The notes beneath the pieces were generated by a model that worked only from the letters and a program-made list of their open reading frames with translations, searched no databases and was not told where the DNA came from. A DNA stretch of 37,271 nucleotides from positions 1 to 37,271 of the IMG/VR virus record IMGVR_UViG_3300036826_000113; one strand, 5' to 3'. The position numbers and the translations under genes were made by a program. How positions within the stretch are numbered: position 1 is the first letter of the stretch; every line of letters begins with the position of its first letter. This DNA comes from a virus. This document shows, one piece after another, positions 27,267-34,986 of this stretch.

Positions 27267-28576
27267 TGGTCGCCGTCGCCACCGTTCGCTATCGACCGCG
27301 CGGCGCCGCGAAAACGCTCTTCGCCGATCGCTCGGCCGAGCTCTTGATCGAAGGCCCGGCCGGGACCGGCAAAACCTTCGCCTGTCTCTTCAAGCTCCAC
27401 GCGCAAGCCATGAAATACGCCGGCATGCGCGGGCTGATCCTGCGCAAGACCCAGGTCAGCCTTACCGCCTCGGCGCTCGTCACCTATACGACCCGTGTGC
27501 TCGGCGCCGATCCGCGTGCCTTCGGCGTGACGTTCTTCGGCGGGAGCAAGATCCGGCCGGCCCAATTCGTCTATCCCAACGGCTCGACGATCGTGATCGG
27601 TGGGCTCGACAAGGCGAGCAAGGTCATGTCGACCGAATACGACGTGATCTATGTGAATGAAGCGACTGAGCTGTCGCTCGAGGAGTGGGAGCTGATCGGC
27701 TCACGGTTGCGCGCCGGCAACATGGCCTACACCCAATTGCTCGCCGACGCCAATCCTGGTCCGCCGTCGCACTGGCTCAATCAACGCTGCGAGAGCGGGC
27801 TGACGATGCGCCTGCTGTCGCGCCATCGCGACAATCCGATTCTGTGGGACTCAGCAATTGACGCCTGGACCGATGCGGGCGAGCGCTACGTCGTCGATCG
27901 GCTGGGCAAGCTCACTGGCGTTCGGCGCTTGCGCCTGGTCGAAGGGATCTGGGCCGCGGCCGAGGGGATGATCTACGAGGAATTTGATCCGGCGATCCAC
28001 GTCGTCGATCGCTTCCCGATCCCCGCGGAGTGGCCGCGCTATTGGGTGATCGACTTCGGCTATGTCCACCCCTTTGTCTGGCAATGGTGGGCGCTGGACC
28101 CCGACGGCCGCGCCTACTGCTATCGCGAGATCTACCGGACCGAACGACTCGTCGTCGATCACGTCGCCGACGGGCTCGCGGCCTCAGGCGATGAGCCGGG
28201 ACCGCGTGTCGTCATCACCGATCACGACGCCGAGGACCGCGCCACCTTTGAGCGCGCCGCGCGGCGGAAAACGACGCCGGCGGTCAAGAACGTTTCGGCC
28301 GGGATCCAGCTCGTTGCCAACCGCCTGCGGCCCGCCGGGGACGGCCGGCCGCGCCTCTTCTATCTGCGCGACTCGGTGCTCGCCCGCGATCGTTCGCTCG
28401 TCGAGCAAGGCCTGCCGACCAGCACGATCGAGGAATATGCGAGCTACATCTGGGATACACGATCCGGCCGGCGCAAGGGCGAGGAGCCGGTCAAAGAACA
28501 CGATCACGGTATGGACACGACGCGCTATTTCGTGATGCACCTCGATGGCCCGCGCCGCGAGGTCCGATTCCTGTAG
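27266..28576 (+). CDS. terL: Terminase large subunit
   Basis: This 436-residue motor packages DNA into the prohead. The ATPase domain has Walker A GPAGTGKT (residues 30-37) and a Walker B-like DVIYVNEATE (126-135, catalytic E132). The nuclease domain has the acidic residues D263 (WVIDFGY), D319/D321 (ITDHDAED) and D417 (HGMDTTRY). Start is GTG in the TAGTG overlap. The length is normal for phage terminases of the Terminase_3/6 type. It probably cuts concatemers at cos or by headful; the sequence alone does not decide. Confidence 0.95.
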   Translation: MVAVATVRYRPRGAAKTLFADRSAELLIEGPAGTGKTFACLFKLHAQAMKYAGMRGLILRKTQVSLTASALVTYTTRVLGADPRAFGVTFFGGSKIRPAQFVYPNGSTIVIGGLDKASKVMSTEYDVIYVNEATELSLEEWELIGSRLRAGNMAYTQLLADANPGPPSHWLNQRCESGLTMRLLSRHRDNPILWDSAIDAWTDAGERYVVDRLGKLTGVRRLRLVEGIWAAAEGMIYEEFDPAIHVVDRFPIPAEWPRYWVIDFGYVHPFVWQWWALDPDGRAYCYREIYRTERLVVDHVADGLAASGDEPGPRVVITDHDAEDRATFERAARRKTTPAVKNVSAGIQLVANRLRPAGDGRPRLFYLRDSVLARDRSLVEQGLPTSTIEEYASYIWDTRSGRRKGEEPVKEHDHGMDTTRYFVMHLDGPRREVRFL

Positions 28577-28587
28577 GGAGGGAGGAG

Positions 28588-29100
28588 ATGGTCACGGTCA
28601 TCACGCCCGGGCTGGGCGCCGGTGTCGCGCTCGATATTCCGGGAGATTCGGAATTCGAGGGCGCCGACTATCTCGCCGCGCCCGATCTCGCCCACGTCGG
28701 CGCCCGGATGCGCGACGAGCACGGTCCCTTCGCCGACAAGACCGAGATCACGATCGACTACCTCGGGAAACGGAAGGGCGGCGAGACGCGCGGGCACGAC
28801 CGGCTCGGTGCGGTCCAGATCGTCGCCGGCGTGCTCTCCTATTTCTGCCAGCGCGACGTCATCCTTTGGCTCGCCGCCGATCACTGCCGCGCGCTCAAAC
28901 CGGATCAGGTCCGGGCGGCGCTCTTTCATCAGCTCTGCACGATCGACGTCGATCGCAAGACGCTCGCCCCACGACTCATCGCCCCGGACGTGGCCGTCTT
29001 CGGCGACGAGCTCGCCGCGTTCGGGCTCTGGCGGCCGGCGCTCAAACGCATTCAACCGTTCTTCGTCCAAGCCGAGCTCATCGCCGAGGAGGAGTCATGA
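28588..29100 (+). CDS. Putative phage metallopeptidase homologue with lost zinc site
   Basis: This 170-residue protein aligns by eye with the putative phage metallopeptidase family (often found near terminase genes). Shared are the N-terminal PDLAHVGARM region, the K-x-x-G core, DVILWLAADHCRALKPDQVRAAL in two blocks and the late F-x-x-E-L-x-x-F-G-L-W-R-P. In the family the active site reads HELxH with a later HD pair; here it reads HQLCT (about residues 114-118) and PD. So the catalytic Glu and two of three zinc ligands are gone. It is probably a structural or binding derivative. GGAGGGAGGAG precedes the start. Confidence 0.7.
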   Translation: MVTVITPGLGAGVALDIPGDSEFEGADYLAAPDLAHVGARMRDEHGPFADKTEITIDYLGKRKGGETRGHDRLGAVQIVAGVLSYFCQRDVILWLAADHCRALKPDQVRAALFHQLCTIDVDRKTLAPRLIAPDVAVFGDELAAFGLWRPALKRIQPFFVQAELIAEEES

Positions 29101-29411
29101 TCGCGCAGGAGCAACCCGTGATGGATGTGGTTACCGGCAGGCATTTCGCTGACGTGCAACCCGACGTCATGAACCCCCTCGAAACCATCGAAAACATGAT
29201 CGCTGCGGTTGAGCAGCAGGCAAAGGCGGCGACCGACGTGCTCTATAAGGCCCAAGCCGGCTTGCAAGACGCGGAGATCCGAAAGAGGCGATGGGATGTG
29301 TTGCTGGAAGCATTGCGTATCGCCCTGAACGACATGGAAGTCCCCGAGCTCCACGTTCCCACACGACCGCTCGAGACGACGGTAGGAGAACAACACAATG
29401 GGCGTCCTTGA
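29097..29411 (+). CDS. Coiled-coil protein upstream of portal
   Basis: This 104-residue protein starts in an ATGA overlap. Residues 28-75 form a long charged helix (ETIENMIAAVEQQAKAATD, AQAGLQDAEIRKRRWD), probably a coiled coil. It overlaps the portal gene by 14 bases. Small coiled-coil proteins between terminase and portal are common in phages of high-GC hosts, without known function. Confidence 0.65.
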   Translation: MIAQEQPVMDVVTGRHFADVQPDVMNPLETIENMIAAVEQQAKAATDVLYKAQAGLQDAEIRKRRWDVLLEALRIALNDMEVPELHVPTRPLETTVGEQHNGRP

Positions 29412-31566
29412 TCGTGTCGCCACGGCGCTGCGCACGCCGCATCCTGATAGCGCGCCATTCCATTACTTGCGCCAGCAGCCGGTCGCACGCAACGGTCACG
29501 CCCCAGCCGAACGCCGGACCGGACTGCCGACGATCGCGCTCTATCGCTATGGACGGCCGACGTGGAATCAGTACGACTACGCCGGCAGCATCACCGCATA
29601 TGACCGGGTCGTCGTCGTCTTCGCGTGCGTCAACCTGATCGCCGACGCCGCGGCCACGGCGCGCGTTGTCGTCCGCGATGAGACCCAAGGTGACCAGGCG
29701 ATTGACGGTCACCCGCTCAGGCAACTGATGCGCGCGCCGAATCCCGGGATGAGCGAGGCCGAGTGGATCAACGCGAACGTCAAGATCGCGGCTGTGACCG
29801 GGTTCTGTGTGAATCAGATTGAACGCGGCTCGGGCGGCCGGCCGGTCGCGCTTCACCCGTTGCGCTCCGACTGGCTCGTCCCGATCGTGCGCGCGGACAA
29901 CCGGGTCGATTGGGACTATAACGTGCCCGGCCGGCAGAACGAGATCCGGCTCGCGGCCGAAGATGTGGTCGCCTGGACCTATCAGGGCGGGCCGCTGCTC
30001 GGCGCCTGCGGGATCACGCCGATCGTCGCGGCCGGCAGGGAGATCGACATCGAGAACGAAGCGACCGGCTTCGTCAAAGCCTTTTTCGATTCCGGCGCCG
30101 TCCCGCAGCTCGGGCTCGTGCCGGCGGAAAATGCCAACTTCAATCAGTCTGAAGCCGACGTCCTGCGCGAGAAATTCATGCAATTCGCCGGACAGCCGTG
30201 GGTGCCGATCGTGATGGAGGCGATCGTCGACGTCAAACGGCTCGGCTTCGACCTCAATGAAATGGCCTACGCCGACCTGCGTAATCTCGACTCGACCCAG
30301 ATCTGCACGGCCTTTCGCGTGCCGCCGGTGATGATCGGCACCCTCGCCGGGCTCGAGAATTCGCCCTGGTCCAAATATGAGGAGGCACGACGCAGTTTCT
30401 ATGAGGACACGATCACGCCACTCTGGGCGCGTCTCGACGGCGCCTTGACGCGCTCGCTGTTGCCCGAATTTGAAACGAAACCCTCGGTCCAGCTCGAGTT
30501 TGATACGAGCGCCGTCCCGGCGCTGCGCGACGACGATTCCCAGGTCTGGGCGACCGTCGGCGCGGCCGTCGCGCAAGGGTGGTTCCCGGTCAACTGGGCG
30601 CTGCAAGCGGTCGGCTATCCGCCGGTCGCCGGTGGCGATGTCTTCCTGCGCACGATCGCTCAATTGGAAGAGCCGGCGATCGAGACTTCGCCGCGGCGGC
30701 GCGGAGCGCCGAGCCCGGATGAGCTGCGCGATCGCCGCGAGTGGCAGCGCCTGGTCGCCGCCGATCCGCTCGCGCTGCCGCAGAATGGGCATCACGGTCA
30801 CGTGCGCAGCCGTCTCTCGGCCGAGATTCGGGCACGTGTGGCGGTGACCAGCCGCGACACGATGCTGCGCATCGCGGAACACTCGGCGCCGGCGCTCCGC
30901 CGGTTCTGGCGCGCGCAAGGCCGCCGCTACACGGCAGCGCTCTTCGGCTCGGCGCTCTCCTATCCGGTTGAGGTCGAACGGCGCGCCCTGCAGGTCCTCG
31001 ACTGGGAGGAGGAGGATCGGCAACTCCGGGCGGTCGTGGGCAAGCTCTACCAGCTCAACGGCCAGGCCGCATTCGATGCCGCGAGCGGTGTGCTCGGCGT
31101 GAACTTGAGTTTTGACCTCGCCAATCCGCGGATCCGCGACGTCGCCGACAAACTCGGTCAGCGCGTGAGTGGAATCAACGAAACGACGCGCGAGGATCTC
31201 GCCCGGCTGGTGACCGATTCCCTCCATGACGGGCTGAGCATGAACGAGCTCGCCGACCGGATTCAGGCCCAATTCGACGGCTACGGCGAGGGTCGAGCCC
31301 TGACGACGGCGCGCAGTGAGAGTCAAGTCGCCTACAACTCGGCGAGCGTGCTCGGGTATCGCGAGAGTGGGCTCGTCAGTGACGCCGAGCTTTTCGACAA
31401 CCCCGATCACGGTGACTACGACGGTGACGGTGACGGCCTGACCTGTGCCGAACGCAACGGGAGGATCGTGCCGCTCGCGGGCGTCGAGACCCATATCACC
31501 GGCACGCACCCGAATTGCATCCTGGCCGTCGCGCCGGTGCTCTCCACCGAGCTCGGCGAGGACTAG
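29398..31566 (+). CDS. Portal protein fused to MuF-like head morphogenesis domain
   Basis: This 722-residue protein is a fusion. Residues 1 to about 425 form an HK97-type portal (AYDRVVVVFACVNLIADAAA, HPLRQLMRAPNPGMS, FRVPPVMIGTLAGLENSPW). The region from about 470 to 722 is helical and ends in a MuF/SPP1 gp7-like domain (ALTTARSESQVAYNSAS, then HITGTHPNCILAVAP). The portal forms the twelve-fold ring for DNA passage; MuF proteins are minor capsid components. Portal-MuF fusions are known but less usual than separate genes. An Asp/Gly stretch (DHGDYDGDGDGLTC) in the MuF part resembles a calcium-binding loop. Confidence 0.88.
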   Translation: MGVLDRVATALRTPHPDSAPFHYLRQQPVARNGHAPAERRTGLPTIALYRYGRPTWNQYDYAGSITAYDRVVVVFACVNLIADAAATARVVVRDETQGDQAIDGHPLRQLMRAPNPGMSEAEWINANVKIAAVTGFCVNQIERGSGGRPVALHPLRSDWLVPIVRADNRVDWDYNVPGRQNEIRLAAEDVVAWTYQGGPLLGACGITPIVAAGREIDIENEATGFVKAFFDSGAVPQLGLVPAENANFNQSEADVLREKFMQFAGQPWVPIVMEAIVDVKRLGFDLNEMAYADLRNLDSTQICTAFRVPPVMIGTLAGLENSPWSKYEEARRSFYEDTITPLWARLDGALTRSLLPEFETKPSVQLEFDTSAVPALRDDDSQVWATVGAAVAQGWFPVNWALQAVGYPPVAGGDVFLRTIAQLEEPAIETSPRRRGAPSPDELRDRREWQRLVAADPLALPQNGHHGHVRSRLSAEIRARVAVTSRDTMLRIAEHSAPALRRFWRAQGRRYTAALFGSALSYPVEVERRALQVLDWEEEDRQLRAVVGKLYQLNGQAAFDAASGVLGVNLSFDLANPRIRDVADKLGQRVSGINETTREDLARLVTDSLHDGLSMNELADRIQAQFDGYGEGRALTTARSESQVAYNSASVLGYRESGLVSDAELFDNPDHGDYDGDGDGLTCAERNGRIVPLAGVETHITGTHPNCILAVAPVLSTELGED

Positions 31567-31575
31567 GGACAGCCC

Positions 31576-31749
31576 GTGAAAGCGCCCACGGCGCCGAAGA
31601 AACCGCCGCCGCTGCTCGTTCGGCCGCAACGCTGCCCTTATTGCGGGCATCGCCTCTTCGACGCCGATCTCCCGCCGGGCGCGACCGTCGAGATCCTGTG
31701 TAAGAAGTGTCAACCGCCGCGGAAAGTGATCATCTCGACGGCCGTGTGA
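31576..31749 (+). CDS. Com-like zinc-ribbon protein
   Basis: This 57-residue protein uses GTG at 31576 after AGGGACAGCCC. A Pro/Lys-rich N terminus leads to a ribbon with RCPYCGHRLF and ILCKKCQPPRK (two CxxC pairs, 20 residues apart). The pattern is that of Mu Com-like small zinc fingers, which in Mu activate translation of mom. No mom-like modification gene was recognised. It lies between portal-MuF and protease, so it may bind virion RNA or protein instead. Confidence 0.7.
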   Translation: MKAPTAPKKPPPLLVRPQRCPYCGHRLFDADLPPGATVEILCKKCQPPRKVIISTAV

Positions 31750-31830
31750 TACGCTACGAACGTACTCTCGTACGCCAGAGACCCCGCGAGGTCCGCATCC
31801 TGAGGCCCACCGAGGCCCGAAAGCACCATC

Positions 31831-32931
31831 GTGGCCGACTGGTCTGTCGGTGCCGATCGTGGGCTCTCGGTCGATGAAGACGCCTCCTGGGATGGCGCCG
31901 AGGCCGCCGGCCGGGTCTTTACCTGGGCCGGCTGGCCGGACGACCCCAACCCCAGCAAAGCGCGCCGCGCCTTCCTCGTTCATGACCGTGACGCCGATGA
32001 CCAAAAGGGCGCCTACAAACTTCCCTTCGCCGATTACGCCGACGGCCGGCTCATCGCGATCAAGGCCGGGATCAACAACGCCGCCGGTCGCTTAAGTCAA
32101 ACTAGCATCCCGTCCGAGGTCAAAGACCGGGCGCGGGCGGTGATCGATCACTATCAGGCCAAGTGGCAAGAGAGCAAGGCCGTCGTCCCCGCGTGGATGC
32201 GGCGCCGGCCGCAGGAAGGCGAGCTCGAGTTTCGCGCCGCCGACGTCGAGGCGACCGAGGCTGGCTTTACCGGACACGCCGCGACCTTCTGGACCGCGGA
32301 CGCCTATCTCTCCTGCTTCGCCCCGGGCTGTTTCAGCAAAACACTGGCCGATCGTGGCAGCCGGTTGCCCGTGCTCTGGCAACACGATCCCGATCTCCCG
32401 ATCGGGAAGCACCTGGCCATTACGGAAGATGCCGACGGGCTCGCGGTCGACGTCGCGCTCATCGACGACGGCGCCGAGGGCTCGAGCGCGCTCAAGCGCC
32501 TGCGCGGCGGGATCCCGATCGGGCTCTCGTTCGGGTTTAACACCGTCAAGGACCGCAGCGCCGAAGACGACGATCAGATCGATGTCAGCCAGCTTCCCGG
32601 GATCGACAAGAGCGAGATCCGTGTCATCACCGAGGTCAAGCTCTGGGAAACCTCGGTCGTCACCTTCCCCGCGAACGAGCAAGCCACGATCGACGCTGTG
32701 CGCCAACTGCGTCGCGCCAGCGTGCAGTGGGCCGGCGCGGCCGCACAAAGCGGCTGGGACACCACTCACACGACCCCAATCGGACAATCCGTCGCCGCTC
32801 CTGAATCCGCCGCCGCCGCCGAGCTCTCTCACGAGGCCGCGCACGGCACGGACGCCGAGGCACGACGCCGCGAGATCGATCGCATCGTCACCCTGACGCG
32901 CTCCCGCGCGTTCCTCGGAGAGTGCTCATGA
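31831..32931 (+). CDS. Prohead protease with N-terminal extension
   Basis: This 366-residue protein contains the HK97-type prohead serine protease (U35) at about residues 130-300: GHAATFW, AYLSCFAPGCFSKTL, LPVLWQHD (likely catalytic H185), GIPIGLSFGF (likely S233) and LWETSVVTFPAN. It would trim scaffold and capsid termini. The first 115 residues form an extra domain (KGAYKLPFADYADGRLI, AAGRLSQTSIPSEVK) seen in front of some phage proteases and structural proteins. Start is GTG. The C-terminal 70 residues are Ala-rich and helical, possibly scaffold-like. The stop overlaps the capsid start. Confidence 0.9.
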   Translation: MADWSVGADRGLSVDEDASWDGAEAAGRVFTWAGWPDDPNPSKARRAFLVHDRDADDQKGAYKLPFADYADGRLIAIKAGINNAAGRLSQTSIPSEVKDRARAVIDHYQAKWQESKAVVPAWMRRRPQEGELEFRAADVEATEAGFTGHAATFWTADAYLSCFAPGCFSKTLADRGSRLPVLWQHDPDLPIGKHLAITEDADGLAVDVALIDDGAEGSSALKRLRGGIPIGLSFGFNTVKDRSAEDDDQIDVSQLPGIDKSEIRVITEVKLWETSVVTFPANEQATIDAVRQLRRASVQWAGAAAQSGWDTTHTTPIGQSVAAPESAAAAELSHEAAHGTDAEARRREIDRIVTLTRSRAFLGECS

Positions 32932-34229
32932 CCGCAAAACTGGTCGAGCTGCGTGAACTGATGACGGCCAGATTGACCGAGCTTACCGATCTCGGACAAA
33001 AGGCCGAACGCAGCGCCGACGACGATACCCGGATTGACGCCCTGATCGTCGAACTGAACGAGCTCGGCCCGAAGATCGAGCGCGAGCAACAGATCACGAC
33101 TACCGCCGGCAAGCTGGCCGGCTATACCCAATCGAACGGCGCCACGCCACCGCCGCCTCACGGCGCAGTCGATCCCGCGACCGGCAAGGAACCCGATCGC
33201 CGCAGTCTGGTCGATCGCTTCGTCGACAGCGAAGCGGTCAAGGAATATCGCCAGAATCCGGCCGGTAAGAGCCGCCCGGTCAGTGTTGAGACGTTTTTCC
33301 CCGAGCGCGGCCGCCGGAGTCGTTTGCTCGAGCAACGGTCGTTGATCTATTCAGGTGGGATCGCGGCGAGCATGACGCCGCCGCAAATCGTGCCGGGGAT
33401 CTACGGCCCGACCGACACCGGATTCCCGTCGTTACGCGATGTGCTCAACGTCGGCACGACCAACGCCGACGCGATCACGTTCGTGCAAGAAACCGCCTTT
33501 GATAACCAGGCGAAGGAAGTCGCCGAGGCGACGAGTGTCAGCACCGGGCTCAAACCCGAGTCGGGCTTGACGTTCGCCGAGAAAACGGTGCCGATCGCCA
33601 CGATCGCGCACTGGATCCCGATCACGCGCCAGGCGATGGAGGACGCGGGTCAACTGCGCTCCTACGTCGAGGGTCGCCTGCTCGACGGGCTCGAGATCCG
33701 CGAAGAGCGCGAGTTCCTCGTCGGCGACGGGACCGCGCCGAACATTCTCGGTCTCGAGAACCAGACGGGCGTGCAAAACCTCGACACCACCTATTTCACG
33801 ACGAATCCAGTTGCCGGAGCCGGGACCGGCGTCGAGAACTACAACCGGGCGCTACGCGGCATGACCGCGATCCAGTACACCGGCAAGGGCCGGCCGAGTT
33901 TCTTCGTGATCAATCCGGCCGACTGGGAAACGATGATCTCGGCGGTCAACACGGGCGGCATCTTTTATGCCGGCGGTCCGTTCGGCGTCTCCGCGCCGAC
34001 CAGGCTCTGGGGCCTGCCAGCGGTCATCACGCCGGATCAGCCGGCGAAAACGCTCTTTGTCGGCGACGGCTCGATGGCGACGATCTGGGACCGGATGAGC
34101 GCGCAAATCTTCATCGCCGATCAGCATGCCGATTTCTTCATTCGCAATATCTTCGTGCTCCTGGCCGAAGAGCGCGCGACCGTCGTCAGCTATCGGCCGT
34201 CCGCGTTCGCCAAGGTGCAGCTCGTCTAA
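32928..34229 (+). CDS. Major capsid protein (HK97 fold)
   Basis: This 433-residue protein has an N-terminal coiled-coil delta domain (about residues 1-65, KLVELRELMTARLTELTDL onward), to be removed by the protease, and an HK97-fold body. Typical segments are FPSLRDVLNVGTTNADAI, IPITRQAMEDAGQLRSY, EREFLVGDGTAPNILGL, VINPADWETMIS and FIRNIFVLLAEERATVV near the end. ATG 32928 in the ATGA overlap is preferred to a GTG six bases earlier. No separate scaffold gene is seen, as in HK97 where the delta domain serves. The stop overlaps the next start. Confidence 0.95.
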   Translation: MTAKLVELRELMTARLTELTDLGQKAERSADDDTRIDALIVELNELGPKIEREQQITTTAGKLAGYTQSNGATPPPPHGAVDPATGKEPDRRSLVDRFVDSEAVKEYRQNPAGKSRPVSVETFFPERGRRSRLLEQRSLIYSGGIAASMTPPQIVPGIYGPTDTGFPSLRDVLNVGTTNADAITFVQETAFDNQAKEVAEATSVSTGLKPESGLTFAEKTVPIATIAHWIPITRQAMEDAGQLRSYVEGRLLDGLEIREEREFLVGDGTAPNILGLENQTGVQNLDTTYFTTNPVAGAGTGVENYNRALRGMTAIQYTGKGRPSFFVINPADWETMISAVNTGGIFYAGGPFGVSAPTRLWGLPAVITPDQPAKTLFVGDGSMATIWDRMSAQIFIADQHADFFIRNIFVLLAEERATVVSYRPSAFAKVQLV

Positions 34230-34441
34230 TGGCTGCCCGGCGCGCGATCAAGTTCGTCGATGCGACGAATTTGGAGAACCTCGAATACGCGCTCAATGAC
34301 GCCCTGGCCGAGCTCTCGACGAAGGCCGCCGCCGATATTCGCCTCAACATGCACATCGGCATCGGTGTGGTGGCGCCCTACATTCTGGCGATCGACTACG
34401 AAACCGACGAACCGTGGCCGCCGGCCGAGCAGACCGAGTAA
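34229..34441 (+). CDS. Small protein downstream of capsid
   Basis: This 70-residue protein starts in a TAATG overlap with the capsid gene. It has a helical start (NLENLEYALNDALAELS) and a Pro/Glu-rich acidic end. No family was recognised. Tight coupling to the capsid suggests a minor virion role. Confidence 0.65.
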   Translation: MAARRAIKFVDATNLENLEYALNDALAELSTKAAADIRLNMHIGIGVVAPYILAIDYETDEPWPPAEQTE

Positions 34442-34480
34442 CCGGATAACCGGGGTTCCCGGTCTATCGCGGAACGGAAA

Positions 34481-34714
34481 GTGAGCGAACCCATGCCCAA
34501 AGCTGAGAAAAACGGCGTCTATGAAGTCAGCGGCATTCCTTTTCAGGTCCGGGCCGGTGACGACTATCCAGACGGCGCAACCTTTCGCGAGACCGATCTG
34601 GTGAGCCCTGACGACCCTTTGGCCTCCGACGCCTCGGCCCTGCAACCCGAGGCATCCGCTTCATCCGGAGCGGTGGTCACCAGCAAGAGCAGCAAGCCCG
34701 GATCCGGCACGTAA
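34481..34714 (+). CDS. Small protein, head module
   Basis: This 77-residue protein starts at GTG 34481 after GGAACGGAAA; ATG 34493 is an alternative. The N-terminal 35 residues look like a small beta fold (NGVYEVSGIPFQVRAGDDYPDG). The tail is Ser/Ala-rich and disordered. A 6-bp hairpin (ACCGGG-GTT-CCCGGT, 34450-34464) lies upstream. The function is unknown. Confidence 0.6.
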   Translation: MSEPMPKAEKNGVYEVSGIPFQVRAGDDYPDGATFRETDLVSPDDPLASDASALQPEASASSGAVVTSKSSKPGSGT

Positions 34715-34779
34715 AGAAACCCGGCACGGCCGAATATCGACTCGAGGGCACAGCGCCCTTTGTGAGGAGCCCAGTCGTC

Positions 34780-34983
34780 ATGAGCGACGATCCCAAGCAG
34801 CAACCGCCGGTCGAGCCGGACGCCAACGAGAACGAGCCTGAGGTCGAGGTCACCGTCCATCCGGAGGAAACGATCACGGTGCCGCCGGTGGATCCGAACG
34901 CGCCGGCGCCTGAGGATCCGGGCGAGCACCTGCCCAATCCCGCCGAGCGCCGCAAGCTCGATCAGGCGCCGGAGAATCGCTAG
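34780..34983 (+). CDS. Acidic Pro-rich disordered protein
   Basis: This 67-residue protein is about one quarter Glu/Asp and rich in Pro, with no hydrophobic core (VEPDANENEPEVEVTVHPEE). ATG 34780 is chosen because AGGAG at 34765-34769 precedes it; GTG 34762 would include that site. It resembles the disordered tails seen elsewhere in this genome. Confidence 0.6.
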   Translation: MSDDPKQQPPVEPDANENEPEVEVTVHPEETITVPPVDPNAPAPEDPGEHLPNPAERRKLDQAPENR

Positions 34984-34986
34984 GCG

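Noticed and set aside
29167-32004. 945-codon reverse-strand open frame opposite the portal and protease genes
   Set aside because: It is antisense to two clear structural genes, has a composition rich in Arg, Gly and Asp with no domain, and is explained by the lack of stops opposite GC-rich codons.
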